Assembly: GCF_965200405.1 (NCBI RefSeq)
Contig: NZ_OZ241356.1
Span: 2,790,001 to 2,854,000 of the forward strand
Direction of reading: 5' to 3'
Origin: Glacieibacterium sp965200405
GTDB lineage: Bacteria > Pseudomonadota > Alphaproteobacteria > Sphingomonadales > Sphingomonadaceae
DNA: 64,000 nucleotides
How positions within the stretch are numbered: position 1 is the first letter of the stretch; the number at the start of each line of letters is the position of its first letter. Below the pieces are notes generated by a model. It was not told the origin of the DNA. It worked only from the letters and a program-made list of their open reading frames with translations, and did not search any database. The translations under genes were made by a program, and so were the position numbers. Below are positions 17,091-26,327 of this stretch, in pieces.

Positions 17091-18059
17091 ATGCGCGCGC
17101 TGGTCTGTCACCGCCTGAGCGACGACCGTTCGGGACTGCGTGTCGAGACCGACTGGCCCGAGCCGCGCGCCCCCGGACCGGGGGAGGTCACCGTGGCGAT
17201 GACCGTCGCCAGCCTCAACTATCCCGACCTGCTGATGCTGTCGGGTGGCTATCAATATGCGCCGGAATTGCCGTTCATTCCCGGGATGGAAGGGGTGGGC
17301 GTGATCGCCGCGGTCGGCGAGGATGTGTCGGGCGAACTGATCGGCGAGCGGGTCGTCGTCGGCGCGCGCTCCGGGTGCATGGCCGAGCGACTGACGCTCG
17401 GGCTGGCCGCGGTGCGTTCGGTGCCCCACGGCCTCCACGACGCACAGGCGGCGGCGCATACCGTTGGCGGCCTTACCGCCTGGGTCGGGCTGGTGGCACG
17501 TGGCCGGATGGCGGCGGGCGAGCGGGTCCTGGTGCTGGGCGCCGGCGGCGGCATGGGCTGGGCGGCGGTCCAGCTGGCGAGCGCGCTCGGCGCGGTGCCG
17601 ATCGCCGCGACCTCCGATCCGGGCAAGGTCGCCCTGCTGCAGGCGGCGGGTGCGGCGCAGGTCGTCGTGGTCGACCGGGCCGGCCCCGACTTCGGCGGCA
17701 CGAAGGACATCGACTTGGTGTTCGACCCGGTCGGCGGCGCGCTGGTGCTGCCGGCGCTGCGTACGCTGCGCTGGGGCGGGCGGTACCTGGTCATCGGTTC
17801 CGCCGGAGGTGAGCCGGTAAGCGTGCCGCTCAACCGACTGTTGTTGAAAGGGATCGAGATCGTCGGGGTGCGGGCCGGTGAAGCCGGACGACGCGATCCC
17901 GGGGTCGGGACGGAGCATCTGCGGCGCATCGATGGGCTGGCGGCGGACGGCAAGCTGGGCGCGCATATCGGCCTCGACCTGTCGCTGGAGCAGGCGGCCT
18001 CTGCATTCGACGCGATGGCGGCAGGGCAGGTAACGGGCAAGGCGGTGCTGCGTCTTTAG
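17091..18059 (+). CDS. MDR-family NADPH:quinone oxidoreductase-like protein
   Basis: A 322-residue medium-chain reductase without the zinc-binding residues of alcohol dehydrogenases. It has an N-terminal GroES-like domain (SLNYPDLLMLSGGYQ, PFIPGMEGVGVIAAVG) and a Rossmann domain with VLGAGGGMGWAAVQLA, a variant of the usual GAAGGVG. It probably reduces quinones or enoyl compounds with NADPH. ATG 17091 is preceded by GGGGAAGGGAAG; the longer frame upstream has no homology that I recognise. A similar gene lies at 49.5 kb. Confidence 0.85.
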   Translation: MRALVCHRLSDDRSGLRVETDWPEPRAPGPGEVTVAMTVASLNYPDLLMLSGGYQYAPELPFIPGMEGVGVIAAVGEDVSGELIGERVVVGARSGCMAERLTLGLAAVRSVPHGLHDAQAAAHTVGGLTAWVGLVARGRMAAGERVLVLGAGGGMGWAAVQLASALGAVPIAATSDPGKVALLQAAGAAQVVVVDRAGPDFGGTKDIDLVFDPVGGALVLPALRTLRWGGRYLVIGSAGGEPVSVPLNRLLLKGIEIVGVRAGEAGRRDPGVGTEHLRRIDGLAADGKLGAHIGLDLSLEQAASAFDAMAAGQVTGKAVLRL

Positions 18060-18111
18060 GCTCGACACTGGCGGAACAAACAGGCATTGTTACGGCGCTA
18101 GAGGGGGAATC

Positions 18112-19473
18112 ATGCGGCGGATCATCATGCTCGGGGCGTTGCTGGCGTCCGGCGCGGCGGCGGCGCAGGTACCCGGGCTCAGCGTCACGATCTACAACGA
18201 CAATCTGGCACTGGTGCAGGATGTGCGCTCGCTCGACCTGCCGGCGGGGCGCAGCCGGCAGGAGTTCAAGGACGTCTCCGCCCAGATCCGCGCCGAGACG
18301 GTGACGCTGGCCGCACCGGGCGTCGGCATCGTCGAGCAGAACTTCGATTACGACCTGCTGTCGCCGGACAAGATGATGGAAAAGGCCGTCGGCTCCGACG
18401 TCACCATCGTGCGGACCAACCCGGCGACGGGGGCCGAAGTCCGCGAGCTTGCGCATGTGCTGGCGGTCAATGGCGGCGTCGTGCTGCGCATCGGCAACCA
18501 TATCGAGGTGCTGCGCGACGACGGGCTGCCGGTTCGGGTGATCTTCGACAAAGTGCCCGAGAATCTGCGCGCCAGGCCGACGTTGTCGGTTACGGTGGAT
18601 ACCGCAAAGTCCGGGCCGAGGCTGGCCAGCCTGAGCTATCTGACGCCCGGTTTGAGCTGGTCGGCGGACTATGTCGCGCTGTTCGACGAGGCGGCGGGCA
18701 AGATCGACGTGCAGGGCTGGGTGACGCTGAGCAACACGACGGGCACGACCTTTGCCGACGCCGACACGGTGCTGGTCGCGGGCAATCCCGTGTCGGGCGA
18801 GCGCGAGGTCTATCGGCGGTCTCAAGGTGGTCTGCGCCGCGTCGGCGTCGAGGCCGGAACGCGGGCGAGGCTGGGCGATTTTTATCTATACCCGCTGCCG
18901 CAGCGCACGACGATCGCCGACCGCCAGACCAAGCAGGTCAGTTTCCTCGACGCGCGCGGGGCCTCGGCGACCAAGGCGTATGAGTTCGAGGCAAGTTGGC
19001 TGCAGACGTCGCGGGAGCCGGTGAGCACCGCGACCGTCCTGAAGTTCACCAACTCGGGCAGCGCCGGGCTGGGCGACCAGCTGCCGGCGGGCGTCGTGCG
19101 CGTCTATGTCAGGGACGCCTCGGGCCAGCCGCAGTTCATCGGCGAAAACCGCATCGGCCACACACCCCAGGGCAGCGATATCGCGATCCGCACCGGCGAC
19201 GCCTTCGACGTCAAGGTGCAGCCGGTGGTCGAGAAGCGCGAGAAGCTGTCCGACACGCGCTGGCGCACGACGATGAGCTATACGCTGAGCAGCGCGCGCC
19301 CGGGGCCGGTGACCGTCGACCTCAAGCAGGCCGGGCTGGATTTTGGCGATACGCGGGTGATCACCGAGAGCCTGAAGAGCAAGCGCATCGATGCGGACAC
19401 CGTCGCGTGGCAGGTACCGGTGCCGGCGAACGGCTCGACGCGGGTAACGCTGACCGTCGAAACTAGGAACTGA
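18112..19473 (+). CDS. exported DUF4139 domain protein (first copy)
   Basis: A 453-residue protein with a signal peptide (RRIIMLGALLASGAAAAQ). Its beta-rich body starts GLSVTIYNDNLALVQDVRSL and continues with YLTPGLSWSADYVALFDE and GWVTLSNTTGTTFADAD. These are hallmarks of the DUF4139 group, which has no established function. RBS GAGGGGGAA precedes the ATG. It is followed by a VOC gene and a second DUF4139 gene in the same direction, and the two share the layout but differ in length. Confidence 0.8.
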   Translation: MRRIIMLGALLASGAAAAQVPGLSVTIYNDNLALVQDVRSLDLPAGRSRQEFKDVSAQIRAETVTLAAPGVGIVEQNFDYDLLSPDKMMEKAVGSDVTIVRTNPATGAEVRELAHVLAVNGGVVLRIGNHIEVLRDDGLPVRVIFDKVPENLRARPTLSVTVDTAKSGPRLASLSYLTPGLSWSADYVALFDEAAGKIDVQGWVTLSNTTGTTFADADTVLVAGNPVSGEREVYRRSQGGLRRVGVEAGTRARLGDFYLYPLPQRTTIADRQTKQVSFLDARGASATKAYEFEASWLQTSREPVSTATVLKFTNSGSAGLGDQLPAGVVRVYVRDASGQPQFIGENRIGHTPQGSDIAIRTGDAFDVKVQPVVEKREKLSDTRWRTTMSYTLSSARPGPVTVDLKQAGLDFGDTRVITESLKSKRIDADTVAWQVPVPANGSTRVTLTVETRN

Positions 19474-19481
19474 GGACCATC

Positions 19482-19823
19482 ATGACCGCGCCCATGCCCA
19501 ATTTCGTGGAACTCCCGAGCCGCGACATCGCCGCCGACAAGGCGTTCTACGCGGGGATCTTCGGCTGGGAGATGACGAGCTATGGTCCGACCTACGCCTG
19601 CACGATGACCGGCGGTACCGATGTCGGGCTGCAGGCCGACCCGGCCGAGACGACCGCCGCGCCGTTGCCGGTGATCGAGGTGCCCGACCTGGAGGCGACG
19701 CTGGCGGCCGTCACCGCCGCCGGGGGGACGATCAGCAAGCCGGTCTTCAGCTTTCCGGGCGGACGCCGCTTTCAGTTTCGCGACCCGAGCGGCAACGAGA
19801 TCGCGGCGATGCAGCGCGCGTGA
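19482..19823 (+). CDS. VOC family (glyoxalase-like) protein
   Basis: A 113-residue protein with one vicinal-oxygen-chelate fold unit: PNFVELPSRDIAADKAFYAG at the N-terminus, FGWEM, and a C-terminal RFQFRDPSGNEIAAMQ. VOC enzymes bind a metal and act on varied small molecules, or confer resistance by binding. It starts eight bases after the first DUF4139 gene and overlaps the second by four bases (GTGA), so the three genes are likely one operon. Confidence 0.85.
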   Translation: MTAPMPNFVELPSRDIAADKAFYAGIFGWEMTSYGPTYACTMTGGTDVGLQADPAETTAAPLPVIEVPDLEATLAAVTAAGGTISKPVFSFPGGRRFQFRDPSGNEIAAMQRA

Positions 19824-21373
19824 AATGGCTCGCCGCCCTGGTCGCGGTGATGCTGGCGGCCGCTCCGGCGCTCGCTGACGACATACTGGTCGGAGCACCC
19901 ACGGCGCTGGCGGTGACGATCTACCGCGACCCGGTCCGCAACGGCGGCGGCGGCCTTGACCTCGGCAATCTGACCGGGTTTGCGCTGGTTACCGAGACCC
20001 GGCGCGTCAGGCTGCCGGCCGGCACGCACCGGCTGCGCTTCGAAGGCGTCGCCGATGGGATCCTCAGCCAGTCGGCGGTGATCGCCGGGCTGCCGCAGGG
20101 CGTCGTCGAGAAGAACCGCGACGCGCGCACCCTGTCGCCGGCCTCGCTGGTCGCGGCGGCGCTGGGCCAGCATGTCACCCTGCGCCGGACCGACCCCGCC
20201 ACCGGTCGCAAGCGTGAAATCTCCGCCACGGTGGTCAGCGGACCGGAGGGCGGCGTGCTGTTCCGCACCAGCGAGGGGGTCGAGGCGTTGCGCTGCTCGG
20301 CGCTGCCCGAGACGTTGGTCTTCGACGCGGTGCCGGCCGGCCTGTCCGATCGCCCGGTGCTGTCGGTCGTCGCCACCAGCCGCCGCGCGGTCGATGCAGT
20401 GGTGACGCTGGCCTATCTGGCGCGCGGCTTCGACTGGACCGCCAATTACGTCGCGCGCGTCGCGCCGGATGGCCGGACCCTCGACCTCACCGGCTGGATC
20501 ACGCTGGCGAACGGCGGTTCCGGCAGCCTGTCAAAGGCGCGGACGCAGGTCGTCGCCGGCAAGGTCGAGCGTGACTATGCCAGCCTGAACGCGACGACGC
20601 CTCGGCGAGCGGACCGGCTGTTCGCCAGCTGCTGGCCCTGGGACACGACCAGCACGGCGCCGGTCATCGAGCCGGATCAAGGCTTTCCGCCGCCACCGCC
20701 CGCGCCGATGGCGATGATGGCCCCGGTTCCGGGAGCCGCCGACATCGTCGTCAGTGGGGCGCGACGCGAGGAGCTGGGCGACCTCAAGCTCTACACCGTG
20801 CCTGAGCGGGTCACCGTCGCGGCGCATGCGCAGAAGCAGCTGTTGCTGATCGACAAACCGGGGGTGCCGTTCTCGGTCCTGCACCGGATCGATATCGTGC
20901 CGACGGGCAACCGCAGCGGGACCGCGACGATCTTAGTGCGGATGAAGAACGATGCGGCGGCGGGACTGGGCGAGCCGTTGCCGGGAGGGCAGGTCGCGGT
21001 GCTGGAGACCGTCGCCGGTCGCTCGATGCTGGTCGGGCAGAATCGGCTGCGCGACACCGCGGTCGCCGAGAAGATCGAGATCGCGGTGGGTCGATCGAAC
21101 GACCTGCGCTTCCGCCAGGTCGCTCTGGCCGGGGGCAGCCACGAGATACGCCTGACCAACGCTCGCGCGGAGGCGGCGACCGTCGAGGTACGCATCCGGG
21201 GCGACGACTCCCGGCTGGTCGACGCCGTCCCGGCCCTGCGGCGCATCGACGGCGACGAGGTTTTCGCGGTCGTCGTGCCGGCCGAGGGCGAGACCGTGCT
21301 GCGCTACCGCATCGCCGAACGATTGCCGCCCGCCTTGGCTTCGGGTGTCGAGATCGGCGCGCCCGGCCGCTGA
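19820..21373 (+). CDS. exported DUF4139 domain protein (second copy)
   Basis: A 517-residue protein starting at GTG 19820, with signal peptide MKWLAALVAVMLAAAPALA. Landmarks shared with the first copy are LAVTIYRDPV, YLARGFDWTANYVARV and LTGWITLANGGSGSLSKAR. A proline- and methionine-rich insert (about residues 290-310, PPPPPAPMAMMAPVP) separates the domain halves, and the C-terminal half VAVLETVAGRSMLVGQNRL also parallels the first copy. The function is unknown. A duplication within this operon is likely, though the copies have diverged strongly. Confidence 0.78.
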   Translation: MKWLAALVAVMLAAAPALADDILVGAPTALAVTIYRDPVRNGGGGLDLGNLTGFALVTETRRVRLPAGTHRLRFEGVADGILSQSAVIAGLPQGVVEKNRDARTLSPASLVAAALGQHVTLRRTDPATGRKREISATVVSGPEGGVLFRTSEGVEALRCSALPETLVFDAVPAGLSDRPVLSVVATSRRAVDAVVTLAYLARGFDWTANYVARVAPDGRTLDLTGWITLANGGSGSLSKARTQVVAGKVERDYASLNATTPRRADRLFASCWPWDTTSTAPVIEPDQGFPPPPPAPMAMMAPVPGAADIVVSGARREELGDLKLYTVPERVTVAAHAQKQLLLIDKPGVPFSVLHRIDIVPTGNRSGTATILVRMKNDAAAGLGEPLPGGQVAVLETVAGRSMLVGQNRLRDTAVAEKIEIAVGRSNDLRFRQVALAGGSHEIRLTNARAEAATVEVRIRGDDSRLVDAVPALRRIDGDEVFAVVVPAEGETVLRYRIAERLPPALASGVEIGAPGR

Positions 21374-21406
21374 GGCTGCGCCGGCCCCGAGCCGCGCCGG
21401 ATGCTG

Positions 21407-22813
21407 CTATTTCGCCTCGGCGTAGATGCGGATGAGTTGGTGAAGGTAGTCGCGACCGTCGAGCACCGACTTGACCCGGACGTGCTCGTTCAGTCCGTGG
21501 ATGCCACCGCCATCGGGTTCGTACAGGATGCCCGGGACGCCGTAGGACGGGATGCCGACCGCGGCGAGATAGATCGAATCGCTCGCGCCGGTCGACATGA
21601 TCGGCACCATCGGCAGGCCCGGATACAGGCGCGCCGCCAGATTTTCCGCCGGGCCGATCACTGCCGGGTCTAGCGCCGTCGCCTTCGATATCGGACCGCG
21701 GCGCGGCTTGGCGGTGACCGTCACCGAGGCGTTGCCGACGACCTTGGCGAGCGTGTTGCGCACCGCCTCGATGGTCTCGCCGGGGAAGATGCGGCAGTTG
21801 ATGTTGGCCGACGCATGCTGGGGCAGCGCGTTTTCCGCATGACCGCCGTCGAGCAGCGTTGCGACGCACGTCGTCCGCAGCGTCGAGTTGAGCAACGGAT
21901 CGCGTGACAGCAGCGCGGCGGCGTCGGCGTCCTGCGGGTTGGCGGCGATCGCCAGCATCGCCTGCCCGGCCGGACCCGGGTAGATCGGCGCGGCCCGCTT
22001 GAAGAACTCGCGCGTCGTCGGGTCGAGGTGGACCGGGAAGGTATAGGCCTGGACCTTCTGCACCGCCGCGACGAGGTCGTAGATCGCATTGTCGGGCCGC
22101 GGCAGCGACGAGTGGCCGCCGGGATTGGTCGCCTCCAGCGTGTAGTTCTCGGCGGTCTTTTCGCTGACCTGCAGCGCGAGCACGCTGGGCTTGCCGTCCT
22201 TGTCGACGCGTCCGCCGCCGCCTTCGTTGAGGGCGAAGGCGGCATCGATCAGGTCGCGCTTGTTCGCCGCCAGATATTCGGCACCGTTGAAGACGCCGGT
22301 GGTCTCCTCGCCGCAGGTCAGCGCCAGCTTGACGGTGCGGCGGGCGCGCTTCTCCGCTTTCATGCGGATCATCGTGTCGGCGAAGATCGCTGCCATCGCC
22401 TTGTCGTCGGACGCGCCGCGCGCATAGAAAAAGCCGTTCTCCTCGACCAGTGCGAAGGGGTCGCGGGTCCAGTCGGCGCGCTTGGCCTCGACGACATCGA
22501 GGTGGGCGAGGAGCAGGATGGCCTTCGCCTTGGGGTCGCTGCCCGGCAGCACCGCGACGAGGCCGCCGTCCTTGGGTGCCTCGGGAACGGAGAAGGTCGT
22601 CAGGTCGCTGTCGAGATAACCCGCGGCCTTGAGGCGGCTGGCGATCTGCGCGGCGGCTTGGGTGCAACTGCCGGTGCTGTGCGTGGTGTTGGTCTCCACG
22701 AGCTGCTTGTACAGGTCGCGAAATGCCGGCTCGCCGGGATGCGCGTTCTGCGCCTGTGCGCCGGTGCCGGCCACCAGGATCGCCGCGACGCCGCTCAGCC
22801 AGCCGTGCTTCAT
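21407..22813 (-). CDS. exported M20-family metallopeptidase
   Basis: A 468-residue di-zinc peptidase with a signal peptide (MKHGWLSGVAAILVAGTGAQ). Metal and catalytic motifs are LLLAHLDVVEA, GASDDKAM, the CGEETTG pair of glutamates, and a final HGLNEHVRV histidine. The dimerisation domain lies between roughly residues 215 and 340. It probably cleaves peptides or N-acyl amino acids in the periplasm. I choose ATG 22813 because GAGGGG sits eight bases before it; ATG 22819 is too close to that site. It lies convergent to the DUF4139 operon. Confidence 0.87.
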   Translation of the reverse strand: MKHGWLSGVAAILVAGTGAQAQNAHPGEPAFRDLYKQLVETNTTHSTGSCTQAAAQIASRLKAAGYLDSDLTTFSVPEAPKDGGLVAVLPGSDPKAKAILLLAHLDVVEAKRADWTRDPFALVEENGFFYARGASDDKAMAAIFADTMIRMKAEKRARRTVKLALTCGEETTGVFNGAEYLAANKRDLIDAAFALNEGGGGRVDKDGKPSVLALQVSEKTAENYTLEATNPGGHSSLPRPDNAIYDLVAAVQKVQAYTFPVHLDPTTREFFKRAAPIYPGPAGQAMLAIAANPQDADAAALLSRDPLLNSTLRTTCVATLLDGGHAENALPQHASANINCRIFPGETIEAVRNTLAKVVGNASVTVTAKPRRGPISKATALDPAVIGPAENLAARLYPGLPMVPIMSTGASDSIYLAAVGIPSYGVPGILYEPDGGGIHGLNEHVRVKSVLDGRDYLHQLIRIYAEAK

Positions 22814-22893
22814 GTCCATTGCCCCTCAAACCGAGTTGGCCAGTCTAGCGCAACGCGCCGGACTGGCCAGTGGTCCTGGGCGGTCGCTGCGCC

Positions 22894-25872
22894 CTAGAAT
22901 TTCAGGCGGGCGCCGACGACGTAGTAGCGGCCGATGACGTCGTACTGGGACTGGAACGACGGGTAGAATTCGGTCGGCTGGGCATTGGCCTGTGGCGCGA
23001 AGACGAACTTGTCGGTCAGGTTCGAGCCGCTCATGTACAGCGTCACCTGATGCTTGCCGACGTTGATGTCGTAGGCGACGTTGGCGTTGAGGTAGGCGAC
23101 CGGTGCCAGGCGGTTGTTGGTGTAGAATTGCGTCGGCACCAGCGTGTAGTGCAGCACGCCGATATACTGCAGGTTGACGCCGAAGCTGAAGGCGCCCTCG
23201 CTATAGTCGGCGGAGACGTTGAACTTGTGGCGCGGGACGCCGGCCCCGGCGACGCCGGCGTTCTGGACGGCAACGCTGGTGGCGCCGGCCTTGGACTCGA
23301 GCTTGGGCGTGAAGTTGCCGATCAGGCGGAGGTCGATCTGCGCCGGATCGTCGGTGAACAGCGGCCCGAGGCGGACGCGGTAGTTGAGCTCGTAGTCGAA
23401 GCCGCGGGTCGTCAGCGCGGCCTGGTTGAACGGCACCTGCGAGATGTTGATCGGGAAGTTCGCCGCCGTCCGGTTGGAGAACGGGAACGGCCGGTTGATG
23501 AACTGGCAGACGGTATCGGTGCCACCGCTGTCCTCGCACCGCTGGTTGAGGTCGGTGATGCCCAGCCGGGTGATCTGGTCCTTGATCTTGATATGATAGT
23601 AGTCGAGCGAGACGCTGAAGCCCGGGATGAACGGCGGCTGCCAGATCGCGCCGAGGGTCAGGGTGCGCGCGGTCTCCGGCTTGAGGTCGACGTTGCCCTG
23701 GGTCAGCGTGATGGTGTTGGTGTTGACGTTGGTGTGGATGTCGGTGAACGTCCCGCGCGTCGAGGACACGCCGGCGAACAGCTCGTACAGGGTCGGTGCG
23801 CGGATATCCTGCGAATAGGTGCCGCGGAAGCGGAGCTGCTCGACCGGCGACCAGGTGGCGCCACCCTTCCACGCCCAGATGCCGCCGCTGACGCTGTAGT
23901 CGGTGTAGCGACCGGCGGCGTTGAGATCGAGGCTGTTGAAGAACGGCACGTCCTTCAGGACCGGGACGGCGAGCTCGATAAAGCCTTCCTTGACGGTCTG
24001 CTTGCCGCTCGCCTTGCCGACGTTGGTGCTGTTGAAGGTCAGATTGTACGGGTTGGAATAGGTGCGCAGGCCGGTCAGGTCGATCGGGCGCGACGGATCG
24101 TTGTTGCTGGTCTGGCGCAGCGTCTGGTGGCGCCACTCGCCGCCCGCCGCGATGTTGACCGAGCCGGCCGGCAGTTCGAACAGCTCGCCACTGATCGAGG
24201 CGGCGACGTCGTCCTGCTTGTTCTTGACCCGGAACGTCGATTCACGCTCGAAATAGGCGTAGGATTCCGCCGACGGGGAGCCCTGTCCGAACAGGTTCCA
24301 CGGCTTGCAATTGTCCTGCAGGCCGGGATTGGTGATGGTGATGCGGCAGACGATGTTGCCGCCCGGGCCGCGCACCGCGTCGAGTGCGGCGAACCAGTTC
24401 GACTGGAGGAAGTTGCCGGTGTGGCGGGTGTTGAGCTCGGACTCGCCGTGCGAGAAGTTCACATTCCATTTGAACTTCGAGAAGATCGTGCCGTCGAGGC
24501 CGCCGAGGACAGTCAGCGCCTTGTTGTTGGTGAACGCGACCTTCGGCGTCTGGTCGGCCTCGATGCGGCTGCCGACGAAGCTGTTGACGCCTTGGGCAAT
24601 CATCTGGTCGCGGAAGGCGGTCGGCAGGAAGGCGTTGTCCGAGAAGATCTGGAACGACTGGAACTGCGTGCCCGCGGCGACGGTGACATAGCGCGTGTCG
24701 GCGACGGTGTAGCTGCCCTGGAGGAAGCCGTGGATGTCGGAGCCGAAGTCATAGTCGGCGCGGCCGAAGCCCTGCTTGGTGCGCAGCTTGCTGGTCAGGG
24801 TGGTGCCAAAGGTCACGCCGGTATCGGCGCCGCCGATGTTGAAGTTCGGCGTGCCGGTCGGGGTGCCGAGGTCGGCCTTGTGGAAGCCGCCGCCGGGATC
24901 GAACGTATACAGGTTGAGGCTGAACGGCACGGTCTGGCCGGCGGCGTTGCGGCCTGAATTGACCAGCGTGCCATAGGTGCCGTTCGCCAGCCGGACGTTG
25001 AAATTGGGCGTGAACGGATTGGCGGCGGTGCCGTTGCCGGTGCTGACCCAGCCGCCGGTGAAATTACCGCCGTATGGGCGCTCGCCGTTGTTGGCGATGC
25101 CGGGCTGGAAGAAATAGTCGAAGCTGCCCTCGAGGTGCAGGCGGTTATCGAACAGGTCGGCACCGGCGGCGATCGAGCCCTTGACCTGGTGATTGTCGCC
25201 GCGATCCGAGATGCCGTACTGGAGATTGGCCTTCAAACCGTTGAATTTCTTGTCGAGGATGAAGTTGACGACGCCGGCGACCGCGTCGGAGCCATAGGCC
25301 GCGGAGGCGCCGCCGGTTACCACGTCGACGCGCTGGATCAGCGCCTGGGGGATGATGTTGGCGTCGACCGTGCCGTCGAAGCTGGTCGGCGGCAGGCGCT
25401 GGCCGTCGAGCAGGAGCAGCGTCTCGATCGCGCCGAGGCGGCGCAGGTTGAGGTAGTTGCCCGCGCTTGGCGTCCCGGCCTGCGAACTGGTGACGTTGGC
25501 ACCGGCGGTGGCCGCGAACTGCGGCAGCCTGGCGAGGCCGGCGGCAAGACTTTCCGGAGCCTTTTTCAACAGTTCGACGGCGCTGACGACGGTGACCGGG
25601 GTCGGCGCGCGGTAGCCGTTGGCGACGATGCGCGAGCCGGTGACGACGATATCGCCGGCGTCGTCGGGGGCAGCCGGCGCCGCGGTGCGACCGGTCGACT
25701 CGAGCTGGCTGGCGGCGGGCGCGCCGGGCGTCGCTGTGTTCGGCTGGCCGATCTCGGCAGCGGTGGCGGGCGGCCCGGCCGGGATGGCGACGACCTGCGC
25801 GAGCGCCACTGTGGGCAACAGGCTCGCGGTGCCAAGGAAAAGCACGGCCCGGCGGATGTTCGAAATCGTCAT
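22894..25872 (-). CDS. TonB-dependent outer-membrane receptor
   Basis: A 992-residue receptor with a signal peptide and an alanine/proline-rich stretch of about 50 residues. DIVVTGSRI near residue 70 is a TonB-box-like segment, and the plug domain follows (TPVTVVSAVELL, GLARLPQF, LRRLGAIETLLLLDGQR, VVTGGASAAYGSDAVAGVVN). The barrel ends with the aromatic RYYVVGARLKF. The ligand cannot be read from sequence; the neighbouring aldose epimerase suggests a carbohydrate. ATG 25872 is preceded by AAGGGGAG. The divergent upstream region holds two palindromes. Confidence 0.92.
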   Translation of the reverse strand: MTISNIRRAVLFLGTASLLPTVALAQVVAIPAGPPATAAEIGQPNTATPGAPAASQLESTGRTAAPAAPDDAGDIVVTGSRIVANGYRAPTPVTVVSAVELLKKAPESLAAGLARLPQFAATAGANVTSSQAGTPSAGNYLNLRRLGAIETLLLLDGQRLPPTSFDGTVDANIIPQALIQRVDVVTGGASAAYGSDAVAGVVNFILDKKFNGLKANLQYGISDRGDNHQVKGSIAAGADLFDNRLHLEGSFDYFFQPGIANNGERPYGGNFTGGWVSTGNGTAANPFTPNFNVRLANGTYGTLVNSGRNAAGQTVPFSLNLYTFDPGGGFHKADLGTPTGTPNFNIGGADTGVTFGTTLTSKLRTKQGFGRADYDFGSDIHGFLQGSYTVADTRYVTVAAGTQFQSFQIFSDNAFLPTAFRDQMIAQGVNSFVGSRIEADQTPKVAFTNNKALTVLGGLDGTIFSKFKWNVNFSHGESELNTRHTGNFLQSNWFAALDAVRGPGGNIVCRITITNPGLQDNCKPWNLFGQGSPSAESYAYFERESTFRVKNKQDDVAASISGELFELPAGSVNIAAGGEWRHQTLRQTSNNDPSRPIDLTGLRTYSNPYNLTFNSTNVGKASGKQTVKEGFIELAVPVLKDVPFFNSLDLNAAGRYTDYSVSGGIWAWKGGATWSPVEQLRFRGTYSQDIRAPTLYELFAGVSSTRGTFTDIHTNVNTNTITLTQGNVDLKPETARTLTLGAIWQPPFIPGFSVSLDYYHIKIKDQITRLGITDLNQRCEDSGGTDTVCQFINRPFPFSNRTAANFPINISQVPFNQAALTTRGFDYELNYRVRLGPLFTDDPAQIDLRLIGNFTPKLESKAGATSVAVQNAGVAGAGVPRHKFNVSADYSEGAFSFGVNLQYIGVLHYTLVPTQFYTNNRLAPVAYLNANVAYDINVGKHQVTLYMSGSNLTDKFVFAPQANAQPTEFYPSFQSQYDVIGRYYVVGARLKF

Positions 25873-25923
25873 CGCTAACTCCCCTTGGATCATCGGGCCA
25901 TTCGCTGGCCTCGCCGTCCTGAT

Positions 25924-25936
25924 GAATACTGTATTC
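25924..25936. promoter_or_regulatory. inverted repeat GAATAC-T-GTATTC
   Basis: Six-base perfect arms with a one-base centre, about 52 bases upstream of the TonB receptor start codon. This is a plausible operator or promoter-overlapping site. Confidence 0.4.
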
Positions 25937-25954
25937 AGCCGGGTTCCATTGCTG

Positions 25955-25966
25955 TCAACATGTTGA
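25955..25966. promoter_or_regulatory. perfect palindrome TCAACATGTTGA
   Basis: A 12-base perfect palindrome lies 31 bases, about three helical turns, from the GAATACTGTATTC repeat. This suggests a regulatory site for the receptor gene. Confidence 0.4.
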
Positions 25967-26327
25967 GGCTGCTGAACGGGTCCGATGACAGGGGATGCGG
26001 ACGGATCGGGGCGTATTGCCGAAGCGCGTGTCATTTCTGCAACGACGGGAGCGATCGGCTGGATAGTTCAAGGCGGGAAAGAAGCATGGCGCCGGCACCC
26101 GGTCGGGCGTCGTCTGCAACTGGCCTCACTCTGTGCGAACCGGCCGACAACAGTCCGAACAACCGCATTGCCTAACGCAACTACAACGGCGACATTCCGG
26201 CGCAACGAAGATGGCGGCGGCGATTCGTCGGGCGCCGCGACTAAACGTGCAAGATGACGACAGATCATCGCGCGAAACTTGAACAGATGTCCGCCGCCGA
26301 ATGGCGCAGCGGATCGGGGAGTTGAAC

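Larger units (their letters stand above)
25873..26327. other. divergent intergenic region, TonB receptor / aldose epimerase
   Basis: About 455 bases without a supported gene. Short frames here lack family signs. It must contain the promoters of both flanking genes. Two palindromes are visible, a 13-base interrupted one at 25924 and a perfect 12-base one at 25955, 51-95 bases before the receptor start. Confidence 0.6.

Noticed and set aside
22870..24957. Plus-strand open frame of 695 codons opposite the TonB receptor
   Set aside because: It is a shadow of the receptor gene, rich in Val/Asp/Gly/Arg, without recognisable domains.
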